DNA of 64,000 nucleotides from an uncultured Mitsuokella sp. (lineage in GTDB: Bacteria > Bacillota > Negativicutes > Selenomonadales > Selenomonadaceae): the NCBI GenBank assembly GCA_945873115.1, contig CAMCBT010000004.1:1-64000 (forward strand), read 5' to 3'. A program made the translations under genes and the position numbers. The notes below the pieces were generated by a model that saw only the letters and a list, made by a program, of their open reading frames with translations, ran no database searches and had not been told where the DNA came from. Positions 35,658 to 45,506 of this stretch are shown here, one piece after another. How positions within the stretch are numbered: the first letter of the stretch is position 1; every line of letters starts with the position of its first letter.

Positions 35658-37790
35658 ATGGATAGAAATTCCAATACCGGGAGCCAAAAAAAGCGGACGC
35701 AAAAAAGCTCATCAGGGACACATATCAAGCGGGTATTTGCTGGAATATCAATCGTTTTTTTTGTGATGATTGTCGGCGTTGGTTGCGGTTTTTTGACCGC
35801 AAGTATGAATACGAAGCCTGATCTCATCAATGATATACGTCCTCCCGCGTCATCGCAAATATATGACATCAACGGGAACGAAATCGCAAACGTTCATTCA
35901 ACGGAAAACAGAATGCCAGTCAAACTGGCACAAGTTCCGCGAGATCTCCAGAATGCTTTTGTGGCAGTGGAAGACAACCGATTCTATGAGCATATGGGGG
36001 TGGATCCAAGAGGTATTGCACGAGCAGTGTATGCAAACCTGCGGGGACGTACCGTTTCCGAGGGCGGTTCCACTATAACCCAGCAGCTTGCTAAAAATGC
36101 ATATTTGACACAGGAGCGCACATTAAAGCGCAAGGTTCAAGAGGTCTTTCTTGCTTTGCAACTTGAACGTCAGTATACAAAGCAGGAAATTTTGGAAATG
36201 TACCTGAACCAGATCTATTTTGGGCAAGGCGCATACGGCGTACAGGCTGCTGCAAAAACATACTTTGGCAAGAATGTAGAGGACCTCACACTGAGCGAAT
36301 GCGCCATGTTGGCAGGCATTCCCAAAAGCCCAAATTTTTACTCCCCGGCAAGCAACTATGATGCGACTAGGGAGCGGGAAGGCGTCGTGCTAGACCAGAT
36401 GGAAAAATATGGGTATATCAATCATTCGGAGGCCGAGAAAGCAAAGAATGAAAAACCGACAATCATAAAGGCGCCAGCTCAGCAGAAGACACAGGTCGCT
36501 TCCTATTTTATCGATTATGTTACACAACAGCTGATTGACAAGTATGGAGCAGATGCAGTCTACAAGGAAGGCCTCAAGATCTACACAACGATTGACATGG
36601 ATATGCAGCATGCTGCGGAAGCTGCTATCCAGAATCTCCCCTCTGGCAAAGCAGATGGAAACGGCATTCTTCAGCCACAGGGAGCAATCGTTGCAATTGA
36701 CCCGCATAATGGCTATGTGAAAGCAATGGTCGGTGGCAGGGGGAATGATCAATTCAATCGTGCTACTATGGCGGTGAGACAGCCCGGATCTGCTTTTAAG
36801 CCCTTTGTTTTTGTTGCAGCTCTTGAGAATAATTTTACATCTTCGACCGTTATCGATGACAGTCCGGTCAAGCTGGGCGGATGGGAACCACAAAATTACG
36901 ATCGCACTTTTCGTGGCAAGGTAAGCCTTCGGGATGTGGCACGTCTTTCCTTAAATGTGCCGACAGTCAAGATAGCAGAAAAGCTCGGCATCGAAAAGCC
37001 CATCTACTATGCACAGGAAATGGGCATAACCACCTTTGTATTGGAAGGTGCGCAGAATGACAAAAACTATTCCACAGCCCTCGGCGGCCTGACAAAAGGT
37101 GTGACTCCCCTCGAGCTCGTCAGTGCATATGGCACTTTTGCCAACAAGGGTGTTCATGTGGATCCTGTGGTTATTATCAAAGTATTGGACCGCAATGGAA
37201 AGGTACTGGAGCAGGCAAGTCCCAATCAACGCAGTGTCATCCGGGAAACAACTGCAGCCGAGCTGACAAGCATGCTGCAGGATGTCATTCAAAGTGGGAC
37301 GGGTACCAGGGCAAAGCTGAACCGTCCTGCAGCTGGAAAGACAGGGACAACGAGTGATTATCACGATGCCTGGTTCGTCGGCTATACGCCGGATCTTGTG
37401 GCAGGAGTTTGGGTAGGCAACGATAATAATACGACACTTGTAGGCAACATGAGTGGTGCAACAACGCCGGCCATGATTTGGAAAGCGTTTATGACACAGG
37501 CACTGTCTTCTGTTCCACCTAAGAACTTTGATGGATTTTCTGCTACGTCTGGAGGTTTGAATGAACTGACGAGTAAGCCAGAATCTAGCATGAAAAAGAA
37601 AGACGAGGCAAAAAAAGCAACGACAGGAAATGCTGCTTCGAGTGGCAATAAGAACGGTGGGGCAGCTCCCACTGAGCCACTACCTGCTACCCCGGCGCAA
37701 AGTTCCCCGCAGCCTGCAGTAATGCCAAGTACAGGCGGAGGCGGAGAAGCTCCTGAACAGGATGGTGGTGCTTCGAAGGGCCGGAATTAA
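35658..37790 (+). CDS. Class A penicillin-binding protein (PBP1A type)
   Basis: A 710-residue bifunctional peptidoglycan synthase. After a basic cytoplasmic tail and a membrane anchor (about 26-48) comes a GT51 glycosyltransferase domain with catalytic E105 in VEDNRFYEHMG and SEGGSTITQQLAKN. The transpeptidase domain has S378 (SAFK), SLN and AGKTGTTSDYHDAWF near residue 560. The last 80 residues are low-complexity Ser/Lys/Pro/Gly. AAGGAGG precedes the ATG. It is followed 25 bases later by tyrS, perhaps in the same transcript. Confidence 0.95.
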   Translation: MDRNSNTGSQKKRTQKSSSGTHIKRVFAGISIVFFVMIVGVGCGFLTASMNTKPDLINDIRPPASSQIYDINGNEIANVHSTENRMPVKLAQVPRDLQNAFVAVEDNRFYEHMGVDPRGIARAVYANLRGRTVSEGGSTITQQLAKNAYLTQERTLKRKVQEVFLALQLERQYTKQEILEMYLNQIYFGQGAYGVQAAAKTYFGKNVEDLTLSECAMLAGIPKSPNFYSPASNYDATREREGVVLDQMEKYGYINHSEAEKAKNEKPTIIKAPAQQKTQVASYFIDYVTQQLIDKYGADAVYKEGLKIYTTIDMDMQHAAEAAIQNLPSGKADGNGILQPQGAIVAIDPHNGYVKAMVGGRGNDQFNRATMAVRQPGSAFKPFVFVAALENNFTSSTVIDDSPVKLGGWEPQNYDRTFRGKVSLRDVARLSLNVPTVKIAEKLGIEKPIYYAQEMGITTFVLEGAQNDKNYSTALGGLTKGVTPLELVSAYGTFANKGVHVDPVVIIKVLDRNGKVLEQASPNQRSVIRETTAAELTSMLQDVIQSGTGTRAKLNRPAAGKTGTTSDYHDAWFVGYTPDLVAGVWVGNDNNTTLVGNMSGATTPAMIWKAFMTQALSSVPPKNFDGFSATSGGLNELTSKPESSMKKKDEAKKATTGNAASSGNKNGGAAPTEPLPATPAQSSPQPAVMPSTGGGGEAPEQDGGASKGRN

Positions 37791-37815
37791 TAAGTTGGAC
37801 AAAGGAGCGATTTGA

Positions 37816-39033
37816 TTGACAAACGCCTATGATATTTTGTGTGAACGCGGCTTCATCGCCCAATGCACGAATGAAACAGAACTTCGGAAGCTGTTCCAGG
37901 AGGAACAAGTCACATTTTATATCGGCTTTGATCCGACAGCAGACAGCTTGCACGCAGGTCATTTTATCGCGCTTATGGCCATGGCACATCTCCAAAGGGC
38001 AGGCCATCGTCCTATCTGTCTTGTTGGTGGCGGCACAGGAACCGTGGGGGATCCCTCTGGCAGAAACGACATGCGCAAGATGCTGACGGATGAGGATATT
38101 GTACACAACTGTGAGAAGTTCAAAAAGCAGTTCGAGCGCTTTCTAGATTTCTCGGAGGGAAAAGCACTCATTGTTGACAATGGAGAATGGCTCCGAAAGC
38201 TTAACTATATTGACCTTCTCCGTGATGTGGGGGCTTGCTTCACCGTCAATCGCATGTTGGCTGCAGAATGCTACAAGCAACGTTGGGACAAGGGGCTGAC
38301 CTTCCTAGAATTCAACTACATGGTCATGCAGGCCTATGATTTCCTTGAGCTGAACCGACGTTATGGTTGCAAGCTTGAAATGGGTGGAGATGACCAGTGG
38401 TCGAATATTATTGCAGGTGTTGAGCTGAACCGACGGAAAAATGGGACGAGCGTCTATGGCCTGACAAATCGTCTTCTTACAAAAAGTGATGGAAAGAAGA
38501 TGGGAAAGACGGCAGGCGGTGCTCTCTGGCTGGATGCAGAGAAAACGAGTCCTTACGAATTCTATCAGTATTGGCGGAATGTGGATGATGCAGATGTTGA
38601 AAAGTGTCTTGCCTTGCTGACCTTTCTTCCCATGGAGGAGGTGCATCGCCTAGGAAAGCTACGGGATGCGGAAATCAACACGGCAAAAAGCGTGCTGGCC
38701 TATGAGGTAACGAAAATTGTCCATGGGGAAGAGGAAGCAAGTCGAGCCAAGAGTGCAGCAGAGGCACTATTCAGCGGTTCTGGTGCTGCAGCGGATATCC
38801 CTGAGATTAGCATCCAAGGTTCGCTTCCCCAGAAGCTATTGGAAGTCCTTGCGGCAAACAAGCTTGTTCCCTCAAAGAGTGAGGCACGCCGTCTCATTCA
38901 GCAGGGGGCGCTCTCTATGAACGATCAGAAAATCCAGGACGTGGATTACATGCTTACGGGAGATGATTTTTCAGAGGGAATGGCACTTGTGCGCAAGGGG
39001 AAAAAAAAATACTACAAGCTCGTTCTGCAATAA
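37816..39033 (+). CDS. tyrS: Tyrosyl-tRNA synthetase
   Basis: A 405-residue class I synthetase. The HIGH motif appears as HAGHF near residue 43 and the KMSKS loop as [10 protein letters not shown] near residue 224; [24 protein letters not shown] is the tyrosine site region. A C-terminal S4 domain (about 340-405) binds tRNA. The start is TTG at 37816 after AAAGGAGCG. No T-box lies upstream, only 25 bases. Confidence 0.96.
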   Translation: MTNAYDILCERGFIAQCTNETELRKLFQEEQVTFYIGFDPTADSLHAGHFIALMAMAHLQRAGHRPICLVGGGTGTVGDPSGRNDMRKMLTDEDIVHNCEKFKKQFERFLDFSEGKALIVDNGEWLRKLNYIDLLRDVGACFTVNRMLAAECYKQRWDKGLTFLEFNYMVMQAYDFLELNRRYGCKLEMGGDDQWSNIIAGVELNRRKNGTSVYGLTNRLLTKSDGKKMGKTAGGALWLDAEKTSPYEFYQYWRNVDDADVEKCLALLTFLPMEEVHRLGKLRDAEINTAKSVLAYEVTKIVHGEEEASRAKSAAEALFSGSGAAADIPEISIQGSLPQKLLEVLAANKLVPSKSEARRLIQQGALSMNDQKIQDVDYMLTGDDFSEGMALVRKGKKKYYKLVLQ

Positions 39034-39049
39034 GCAACATGGAATGCTG

Positions 39050-39078
39050 TTGTATGCTTTTTTAAAGTATGGTAGGAT
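39050..39078 (+). promoter_or_regulatory. Promoter for yebC
   Basis: TTGTAT at 39050-39055, a 17-base spacer and TAGGAT at 39073-39078 preceded by TGG (extended -10), 40 bases before the yebC ATG. Confidence 0.6.
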
Positions 39079-39117
39079 ATTGCATGATTTATAAGAAATA
39101 AGGAGGCATGGAAACCT

Positions 39118-39852
39118 ATGTCAGGTCACTCCAAATGGGCAAATATCAAACGAAAAAAAGGCGCAAATGATGCGATTCGCGGCAAAATCACTACGAAAAT
39201 CGGGCGCGAAATCACAATAGCGGTCCGCATGGGCGGTGCGGACCCTACGGGCAACATGCGCTTGAAGCTGGCACTCTCAAAGGCAAAGGCAAACAACATC
39301 CCGAAGGACAATATCAATCGTGCCATCCAGAAGGGGCTTGGAGCCTCAGAGGGAAGCAATTACGAGGAGATCATGTATGAAGGCTATGGCCCTGGCGGCA
39401 CGGCAGTCATGTTGGATATCCTCACGGATAATCGCAATCGGACGGCTGCGGATGTACGCCATCTCTTCTCCAAATATGGTGGGAATCTCGGACAGGATGG
39501 CTGTGTTTCTTGGATGTTTAAGAAGAAGGCAGTCTTCATCGTAGAAAAGGAAACCTTCGAGGATGAGGACGAGCTCATGGAGCTTGTACTCGAAGCTGGT
39601 GCCGATGATTTACGCGCTGAGGACGATATTTTCGAGATTACGGCAGAGCCGGAAGCATTTGATGCCATTGAATCGGCACTGGGTGAAAAGGGAATTGAGA
39701 CAGCAAGTGCGGAAGTGACCATGGTTCCGGATAACATGGTTCACCTGCAGGGAAAGGACTCTGAAAAGATGCAGACACTCATCGATGCCTTAGAAGAAAA
39801 CGATGATGTCCAGAATGTCTATACGAACTATGAATCGGATGATGATGAATAA
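39118..39852 (+). CDS. yebC: YebC/TACO1 family protein
   Basis: A 244-residue, three-domain protein opening with SGHSKWANIKRKKGANDAIRG, the family hallmark. It was long annotated as a transcription regulator; recent work on relatives points to a role in translation, including of proline-rich proteins. The acidic C-terminus is normal. It sits immediately upstream of ruvCAB, as in many bacteria, but here a terminator-like structure separates them. Confidence 0.95.
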   Translation: MSGHSKWANIKRKKGANDAIRGKITTKIGREITIAVRMGGADPTGNMRLKLALSKAKANNIPKDNINRAIQKGLGASEGSNYEEIMYEGYGPGGTAVMLDILTDNRNRTAADVRHLFSKYGGNLGQDGCVSWMFKKKAVFIVEKETFEDEDELMELVLEAGADDLRAEDDIFEITAEPEAFDAIESALGEKGIETASAEVTMVPDNMVHLQGKDSEKMQTLIDALEENDDVQNVYTNYESDDDE

Positions 39853-39858
39853 TCTCGG

Positions 39859-39910
39859 GAATTGATTTCATCCTGTAAAATGACCTTTGCGATTCTGATA
39901 AAATCAATTC
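39859..39910 (+). promoter_or_regulatory. Possible antiterminator pairing after yebC
   Basis: GAATTGATTT (39859-39868) is perfectly complementary to AAATCAATTC (39901-39910). The pairing encloses the left arm of the downstream terminator and shares three bases with its right arm, so the two folds compete (or form a pseudoknot). Confidence 0.35.
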
Positions 39911-39925
39911 GTAAGGGTCATTTTC
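39877..39925 (+). terminator. Terminator-like hairpin between yebC and ruvC
   Basis: A 17-base left arm starting AAAATGACC (39877-39893) pairs with the right arm ending GGTCATTTT (39908-39924), with a few mismatches and a T-rich end. A second small hairpin (TACATGCA 39934-39941 with TGCATGTA 39952-39959) follows before ruvC. No promoter motif is evident between them and ruvC. Confidence 0.6.
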
Positions 39926-39998
39926 ATTGAAATTACATGCAGCATCGACGATGCATGTAGAGGAATTCAAAGCTAGAAGAAAGATGTAACGAGCAGAA

Positions 39999-40493
39999 AT
40001 GATTGCATTAGGAATCGATCCCGGAACTGCAATATGTGGGTACGGATTTGTTGAATCAAAGGGAAGTCGTTTGATTCCCCTAGCCTATGGTTCAATCCTC
40101 ACATCCCCTAAAATGAAGATGGAGGAGCGTCTCATGAAAATTTACACAGAGCTGGATACACTTATCAAAAAGTATCAGCCTGAGGTCATGGGAGTTGAAA
40201 AGCTTTTTTTTAACCGAAACGTTACGACAGCGATTCCCGTAGGCCAGGCGCGTGGAGTCGTATTGCTAACGGCAGCCATTAACCATTTGCAGGTTGTAGA
40301 GCGTACACCTATGCAGATAAAAGAGGATGTTACTGGCTATGGAAAGGCGACGAAGGATCAGGTCATCTATATGGTGACAAAGCTTCTGCACTTGCCTGCA
40401 CCGCCAAAACCAGATGATACAGCGGATGCCCTGGCTGCAGCAATCTGTACCACCCATTGCGTAAGCAGTATTGCCTGGAGGAATATATTATGA
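39999..40493 (+). CDS. ruvC: Holliday junction resolvase RuvC
   Basis: A 164-residue RNase H-fold endonuclease that cuts Holliday junctions. The acidic catalytic residues are D7 (GIDPGT), E67 (GVEKLFF), D140 and D143 (PDDTADALAAA), matching the four in Escherichia coli. It overlaps ruvA by four bases (ATGA). Confidence 0.97.
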   Translation: MIALGIDPGTAICGYGFVESKGSRLIPLAYGSILTSPKMKMEERLMKIYTELDTLIKKYQPEVMGVEKLFFNRNVTTAIPVGQARGVVLLTAAINHLQVVERTPMQIKEDVTGYGKATKDQVIYMVTKLLHLPAPPKPDDTADALAAAICTTHCVSSIAWRNIL

Positions 40494-41080
40494 TTGGCCA
40501 TCTTCGTGGAAAAGTGATATTCCTATCCGCAGAATCCTGCATTCTTGATGTGAATGGTGTTGGGTATCGCATTTTTTTGACTCGGGAGGCTCGGTCTAAG
40601 CTGCACATCGATGCGGAAGCTTCTTTTTTCATTTATACAAGCGTTCGGGAGGATGCCATTCAGCTTTTTGCTTTTCCGACCCATGAGGAGTATGAAACCT
40701 TCTTGAAGCTCCTGGCGGTTTCAGGGATTGGACCGAAGGTTGCGATGGGAATTATATCGGGAATATCTACAAGCGCCTTGATACTGGCAGTGCAGCAAAA
40801 GAATACGAGCTTGCTCACAAAGCTGCCAGGTATTGGGAAAAAATCAGCAGAACGCATTATTTTAGAGCTTAAGGATAAATTTCCTGTTCAGATTACTGAT
40901 GAGGCGATTGAGGATGATTCCTTGCCGAATCTGTCGAATACAATGACGGAGACGGAGGAGGCACTGCGCTCTCTGGGCTATACTCCGACTGAAATCGCAT
41001 CTGTCTTGACAAAAATAAAGCAATCGCAGGATGCATCGACGATGCTCAAGGAGGCCTTGAAGCTTTTGGGGAATGCCTGA
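40490..41080 (+). CDS. ruvA: Holliday junction helicase subunit RuvA
   Basis: A 196-residue tetrameric junction-binding protein with an N-terminal OB fold ([11 protein letters not shown]), two helix-hairpin-helix motifs ([28 protein letters not shown]) and the C-terminal domain that binds RuvB. GGAGGAA precedes the ATG at 40490. It is 17 bases from ruvB. Confidence 0.97.
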   Translation: MIGHLRGKVIFLSAESCILDVNGVGYRIFLTREARSKLHIDAEASFFIYTSVREDAIQLFAFPTHEEYETFLKLLAVSGIGPKVAMGIISGISTSALILAVQQKNTSLLTKLPGIGKKSAERIILELKDKFPVQITDEAIEDDSLPNLSNTMTETEEALRSLGYTPTEIASVLTKIKQSQDASTMLKEALKLLGNA

Positions 41081-41097
41081 ATTATAAGGAGAGAGAA

Positions 41098-42114
41098 ATG
41101 AATTTTGATTCTAGCCAGGAGGAGCGGGTTGTTGCTATGGAAGAGCAGCAGCTCGATGATTGGCAATACAGCCTTCGCCCAAAACGACTCGTAGAATATA
41201 TTGGACAGGACAAGGTAAAAAGTAATCTCAATGTCTTCATACAGGCTGCGCTTTCCCGCAATGAGGCATTGGATCATGTTTTGCTTTATGGTCCGCCAGG
41301 ACTGGGCAAGACGACACTCGCCAACATTATAGCCAATGAAATGGGGACGAATTTTCGACAGACGTCAGGGCCTGCCATTGAGCGTACTGGGGATCTTGCA
41401 GCACTATTGACAAATTTGCAGGAAAACGATGTGCTGTTTATTGATGAAATTCATCGCCTGTCGCGAACAGTAGAGGAAATCCTATACTCTGCTATGGAGG
41501 ACTTTGCGCTGGATATTATCATTGGCAAAGGACCTAGTGCGCGATCCATTCGTCTTGATATCGCCCCCTTTACACTCATCGGTGCCACTACAAAGGCAGG
41601 GGCGCTTTCTGCTCCGTTACGGGATCGGTTTGGTGTGATTTCACGCCTGGATTACTATGGGCCAGAGGACTTGTTATATATTATCACTCGAGCTGCGGAG
41701 ATACTTAAGATAGAAATTGAGGAATCGGGGGCACGAGAAATTGCAAAACGGAGCAGAGGGACACCGCGGATAGCAAACCGACTTTTGAAGCGCGTGAGGG
41801 ATTTTGCACAAATCAAAGGATCTGGAATCATTACAGCGAACCTGGCCGATGATGCTCTACGCATGCTAGAGGTGGATGCAGTCGGTTTAGACCAAACGGA
41901 TCGCAGAATGCTGGAGGTCATGATCAAAAAATTTGCAGGAGGACCTGTTGGTTTGGAAACCCTGGCGGCAGCCATCAGTGAGACGACAGATACAATTGAA
42001 GATGTCTATGAGCCTTATCTTATACAATTGGGTTTTTTGAACCGTACCCCCCGAGGACGAATTGTAACGGAAGCCGGATATGCGCATCTTGGCTTCCACA
42101 AAAAAGGCGAATAG
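41098..42114 (+). CDS. ruvB: Holliday junction helicase motor RuvB
   Basis: A 338-residue AAA+ motor that drives branch migration. Walker A GPPGLGKT is at 65-72, Walker [10 protein letters not shown] follows, sensor 1 is in [20 protein letters not shown], and the C-terminal winged helix ends in [20 protein letters not shown]. Complete and normal in length. Confidence 0.98.
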   Translation: MNFDSSQEERVVAMEEQQLDDWQYSLRPKRLVEYIGQDKVKSNLNVFIQAALSRNEALDHVLLYGPPGLGKTTLANIIANEMGTNFRQTSGPAIERTGDLAALLTNLQENDVLFIDEIHRLSRTVEEILYSAMEDFALDIIIGKGPSARSIRLDIAPFTLIGATTKAGALSAPLRDRFGVISRLDYYGPEDLLYIITRAAEILKIEIEESGAREIAKRSRGTPRIANRLLKRVRDFAQIKGSGIITANLADDALRMLEVDAVGLDQTDRRMLEVMIKKFAGGPVGLETLAAAISETTDTIEDVYEPYLIQLGFLNRTPRGRIVTEAGYAHLGFHKKGE

Positions 42115-42140
42115 GCTAAGCCGAAGGAACTTGATGAATA

Positions 42141-42746
42141 ATGAAACTGCTTTTACATATGTGTTGTGGCCCCTGTGCGTGCTATCCTGTGAAAATCCTA
42201 AAGGAGAAAGATATCCACATCACGGGATATTTTTTTAATCCCAACATCCATCCGTACAGGGAATGGGATATACGGCGCAAGAATGCGTTACTTTTCGCAG
42301 AGCATGCAGGGATTGAATTTATAGACGAACGAAACTATCAGCTTCGGGATTTTCTAAAACGGGCGTTGCCGGCAGAATCGATGCCCAACGGTCGTTGTAG
42401 CATGTGTTATACATGGCGTCTGGAACAAACCGCAAAATACGCAGCAGAGCACGGATTCGAGGCTTTTACATCCACTCTTTTTTATAGTATTTACCAGCAA
42501 CATGATTTGATGAAACAAACTGCGGAATGCTTCGCAAAAAAATATGACATTTCCTTTTATTATGAGGACTTCCGTGTTGGCTGGCAGGAAGGAATCGATA
42601 TCAGCAAGGAATTAGAGCTCTATCGTCAGTCCTATTGTGGTTGTATCTTCAGTGAGGAAGAACGTTTCAGCAGAGAACTGATGAAGCAGCGAAAAAAAGA
42701 AAACAGAGCAATGAAAAAGGCTCTGTTACAGGAGGCTATTGGATGA
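42141..42746 (+). CDS. queH: Epoxyqueuosine reductase QueH
   Basis: A 201-residue QueH, the non-cobalamin enzyme for the last step of queuosine synthesis in tRNA. It has the vicinal cysteines C8-C9 and the CGPC motif, plus C86-x-x-C89 (GRCSMCY), which together with the first pair can hold an iron-sulfur cluster, and a conserved LFYSIYQQHDLM region. queA, the preceding step of the same pathway, lies 1.6 kb downstream. It overlaps spoIID by four bases. Confidence 0.92.
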   Translation: MKLLLHMCCGPCACYPVKILKEKDIHITGYFFNPNIHPYREWDIRRKNALLFAEHAGIEFIDERNYQLRDFLKRALPAESMPNGRCSMCYTWRLEQTAKYAAEHGFEAFTSTLFYSIYQQHDLMKQTAECFAKKYDISFYYEDFRVGWQEGIDISKELELYRQSYCGCIFSEEERFSRELMKQRKKENRAMKKALLQEAIG

Positions 42747-44029
42747 ATGCAAGGATACCGGTTTGGACTAATATCCGTGCAATGAGTTTGCTGGCATGTA
42801 GCCTGCTATGCGTGCTGGTTTTATTCGTATTTTTTCCATCGCAAATTGAAGCTGCTTGGCAACCAAGTCTTGAGATTGGGGTTCAGACAGGTGAAGCGTC
42901 TGTCGATCTCAGGCCCGTGAGAGGGGACGGAGTGCTTTTTCTACAGGATGATAACAAAATACAGGCAAGATATTCTATGGCACAGAATATTCATGTGGAA
43001 ATCCAGGGAAAAGGATTTCGTGTAAATGGGAAATCCTTTCCAGGGGATATTCTGAATTTTAAGGTGGAAAAGAAAGGGAATTCCAGCAAACCGAGATGGA
43101 ATTTGCAGGGAAAATCATATCGAGGGAATCTTCGCATCATGAAGCGGGGAACAAAACTCGTTGTCGTAAATATCCTATCGACGGAGGACTATCTTCGAGG
43201 GACCGTAGGAAAGGAAATGCCTCCAGACTGGAATGAGGAAGCACTGAAGGCACAGGCTGTCGCGGCTCGGACATTTGCCTTGAAGAATAGGAAACGTCAC
43301 GCAAAGGAAGGCTTTGATTTATGCAATACAACTCATTGCCAGGTATATGGGGGTGCAGATGATGAGCATCTTTCAGTGGATCATGCTGTGCTAGATACCT
43401 ACGGAGAGGTCTTGACCTATCAGGGGAAATTAATTGAGGCTGTATTTCATACGGATTCTGGAGGCATGACGGAATATAGTCGTAATGTCTGGGGCACCGA
43501 TGTAGCCTACCTTGCGCCTGCAAAGGAAGAAAAACAAAAGACGATGTCTTGGAATGAGAATATCCCCGTAGCAAAATTAGATGCCGTTTTTGCGAAAAAC
43601 GGGCTTTCTATCGGTAGTTTGAAGCGTATCGAACTGACGCCCCTCACAATCGGGAAGGAATCGAAGGATAGGTTTCAATCCGGACGAATCAAATCTGCAA
43701 AGTTTGTCGGCGATAAGGGAACGGTGAATGTTTCCGGAAATAAGTTACGGGAGATGTTCGCTTTTCGCAGTACACTTTTTGATATGCATTTATCTCATGG
43801 CACCATAAGTGTACAGGGCTATGGCCGGGGACATGGACTGGGACTTTCACAGCATGGAGCGCAGGCCTTTGCAAAAAAGGGAATGAAATATGATGAGATT
43901 TTGAAGCATTATTATCGTGGTGTTACGATTAAGAAATTATTCAAACTTCCCACACCGAAACGATGGGCTGATAGCACATGTGGCCATGGTATTCACCCGC
44001 TACATACTGCTGGCCGTAGCCAGGCGTGA
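42743..44029 (+). CDS. spoIID: SpoIID/LytB-domain protein with IS-derived C-terminus
   Basis: A 428-residue secreted or membrane-anchored protein: an N-terminal hydrophobic segment at about 13-33, then a SpoIID domain with EDYLRGTVGKEMP (catalytic Glu near residue 158), LKAQAVAARTFALKN, and HTDSGGMTEYS. SpoIID domains are lytic transglycosylases cutting denuded glycan strands. The natural end is near YYRGVTIKKLF (about residue 395); the last 25-30 residues are read out of frame from an IS4-type transposase relic, so the end of the protein is chimeric. The enzyme domain itself looks intact. Confidence 0.88.
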   Translation: MNARIPVWTNIRAMSLLACSLLCVLVLFVFFPSQIEAAWQPSLEIGVQTGEASVDLRPVRGDGVLFLQDDNKIQARYSMAQNIHVEIQGKGFRVNGKSFPGDILNFKVEKKGNSSKPRWNLQGKSYRGNLRIMKRGTKLVVVNILSTEDYLRGTVGKEMPPDWNEEALKAQAVAARTFALKNRKRHAKEGFDLCNTTHCQVYGGADDEHLSVDHAVLDTYGEVLTYQGKLIEAVFHTDSGGMTEYSRNVWGTDVAYLAPAKEEKQKTMSWNENIPVAKLDAVFAKNGLSIGSLKRIELTPLTIGKESKDRFQSGRIKSAKFVGDKGTVNVSGNKLREMFAFRSTLFDMHLSHGTISVQGYGRGHGLGLSQHGAQAFAKKGMKYDEILKHYYRGVTIKKLFKLPTPKRWADSTCGHGIHPLHTAGRSQA

Positions 44030-44245
44030 TGACAAGGAAGAACGGACGCTCGGCGGGCTGTTCTACCTCATGGTGGAGAAAGTCCCGACATAACCTTCAG
44101 CCATTCCATGCAGATTCTTGTGGAAGTTATGCTGGCAACAGTGCAGGAAACATTTCATGTCACGGACGAGCAGGTTGAAAGATTCTACCAGTGCTTTCTT
44201 TCTAAGCTGCCGTCCTCCATGCAGAGACTATTGCAAGCCGCTTGA
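43962..44245 (+). pseudogene. Relic: C-terminal end of an IS4-type transposase, frameshifted
   Basis: In the frame starting at 43968 the translation reads LIAHVAMVFTRYILLAVARR and then ERTLGGLFYLMVEKVP. A one-base loss near 44086 moves the reading frame, which continues DITFSHSMQILVEVMLATVQ to a stop at 44243-44245. This is the characteristic C-terminus of IS4-group DDE transposases. The catalytic core is gone. It begins inside the spoIID coding end and is followed by about 94 bases up to queA in which I see no other gene. Confidence 0.78.
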
Positions 44246-44339
44246 TGAATTTTGTCCCCTGAGATATGCAGTTTTCAAAGAACTGTGGATATTTTGTATG
44301 TGGGAAGTTTGAGAAATTATATTAAGAGGAAGAATACTC

Positions 44340-45401
44340 ATGTTATTATCGGAGTTTGATTATGACCTTCCAGAGGAATTGATTGCCCAGATCCCTGTAG
44401 AACCGAGAAATGCATCAAGGCTGATGGTTCTTGATCCAGAATCCGGGCAAATAGAAGATCATCATTTTTATGAGCTTGCACAATTTTTAAATCCAGGGAA
44501 TGCACTGATCTTCAATGATACACGTGTCATGCCTGCCAGGCTGATCGGGCACAGGGAGAAGACAGGCGGAAGGGTGGAAGTCTTTTTGCTTCGCCGCATA
44601 GATGGTGTACACTGGGAGGCGTTAGTAAAGCCAGGGAAAAAAGCGCAGAAGGGCAATCGCATTATCTTTGACGAAGCGCTATCCTGTCTTATTGGGGAAA
44701 CTACGGATTTTGGTGGACGTGTCGTTGAATTTGAATATGAAGGCATATTTGAAGAAATTTTGGACCAGTTAGGTGAGGTTCCGCTTCCGCCTTATATCCA
44801 TGAAAAGCTGGAGGACAAGGAACGCTACCAGACTGTTTATAATCGAGTGGAAGGATCGGCTGCGGCCCCTACAGCTGGATTGCATTTCACAAAGGAACAG
44901 CTGGAAGAACTGCGGTCCCAAGGTATTCGAACGGGATTTGTAACGCTCCATGTCGGTTTGGGGACGTTTCGACCTGTAAACGTCGATACAATTGAAAATC
45001 ATCACATGCATAAGGAGTATTATTCCATCCCTGAGGAAACAGCCAAGCTCATTTTGGATACAAAGAGAAACGGTGGTCGTATTATCGCGGTAGGTACTAC
45101 GAGTATTCGCACACTGGAAGCTGCAGCAACGGGAATAAATCAAATTTCCGGCAAATCCGGATGGACAGATATTTTTATTTATCCAGGTTATCAATTTAAG
45201 ATCGTCGATGCGCTGATTACCAATTTTCATTTGCCGAAGTCAACTCTTCTTATGCTCATCAGTGCGTTTGCGGGGCGAGAATTCATACTTCATGCTTATG
45301 AATATGCTGTGCGACAGAAATATCGATTTTTCTCCTTCGGGGATGCCATGTATATTTCTGCAAAGGCTCCCTGCAGTGATGTGCAGAAAACCAAGGAATA
45401 G
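44340..45401 (+). CDS. queA: S-adenosylmethionine:tRNA ribosyltransferase-isomerase QueA
   Basis: A 353-residue enzyme that moves the ribosyl part of SAM onto preQ1 in tRNA to form epoxyqueuosine. It opens with [27 protein letters not shown] and contains [14 protein letters not shown] and [13 protein letters not shown], all diagnostic. AGAGGAAG precedes the ATG. It forms a pathway pair with queH. Confidence 0.97.
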   Translation: MLLSEFDYDLPEELIAQIPVEPRNASRLMVLDPESGQIEDHHFYELAQFLNPGNALIFNDTRVMPARLIGHREKTGGRVEVFLLRRIDGVHWEALVKPGKKAQKGNRIIFDEALSCLIGETTDFGGRVVEFEYEGIFEEILDQLGEVPLPPYIHEKLEDKERYQTVYNRVEGSAAAPTAGLHFTKEQLEELRSQGIRTGFVTLHVGLGTFRPVNVDTIENHHMHKEYYSIPEETAKLILDTKRNGGRIIAVGTTSIRTLEAAATGINQISGKSGWTDIFIYPGYQFKIVDALITNFHLPKSTLLMLISAFAGREFILHAYEYAVRQKYRFFSFGDAMYISAKAPCSDVQKTKE

Positions 45402-45416
45402 GGAAAAGAATGGCTG

Positions 45417-45445
45417 TTTACAACTGCTTGCAGAAAAGCTATAAT
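45417..45445 (+). promoter_or_regulatory. Promoter for alaS
   Basis: TTTACA at 45417-45422, a 17-base spacer and a perfect TATAAT at 45440-45445. The transcript would start near 45452. Its leader contains a small hairpin (GCTCC/GGAGC, about 45460-45472) and a 15-codon ATG-started frame at 45453-45500 that ends inside the alaS ribosome binding site. No T-box features are present. Confidence 0.75.
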
Positions 45446-45506
45446 CAATAGCATGTGTAGCTCCTATGGAGCAGTATTCAGACGTGAGCTTTGGAGGTAG
45501 ATTTTT

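Noticed and set aside
44118-44312. A 64-codon plus-strand frame between spoIID and queA
   Set aside because: It is one of the frames crossing the IS4-type transposase relic, and it does not match the conserved frame.
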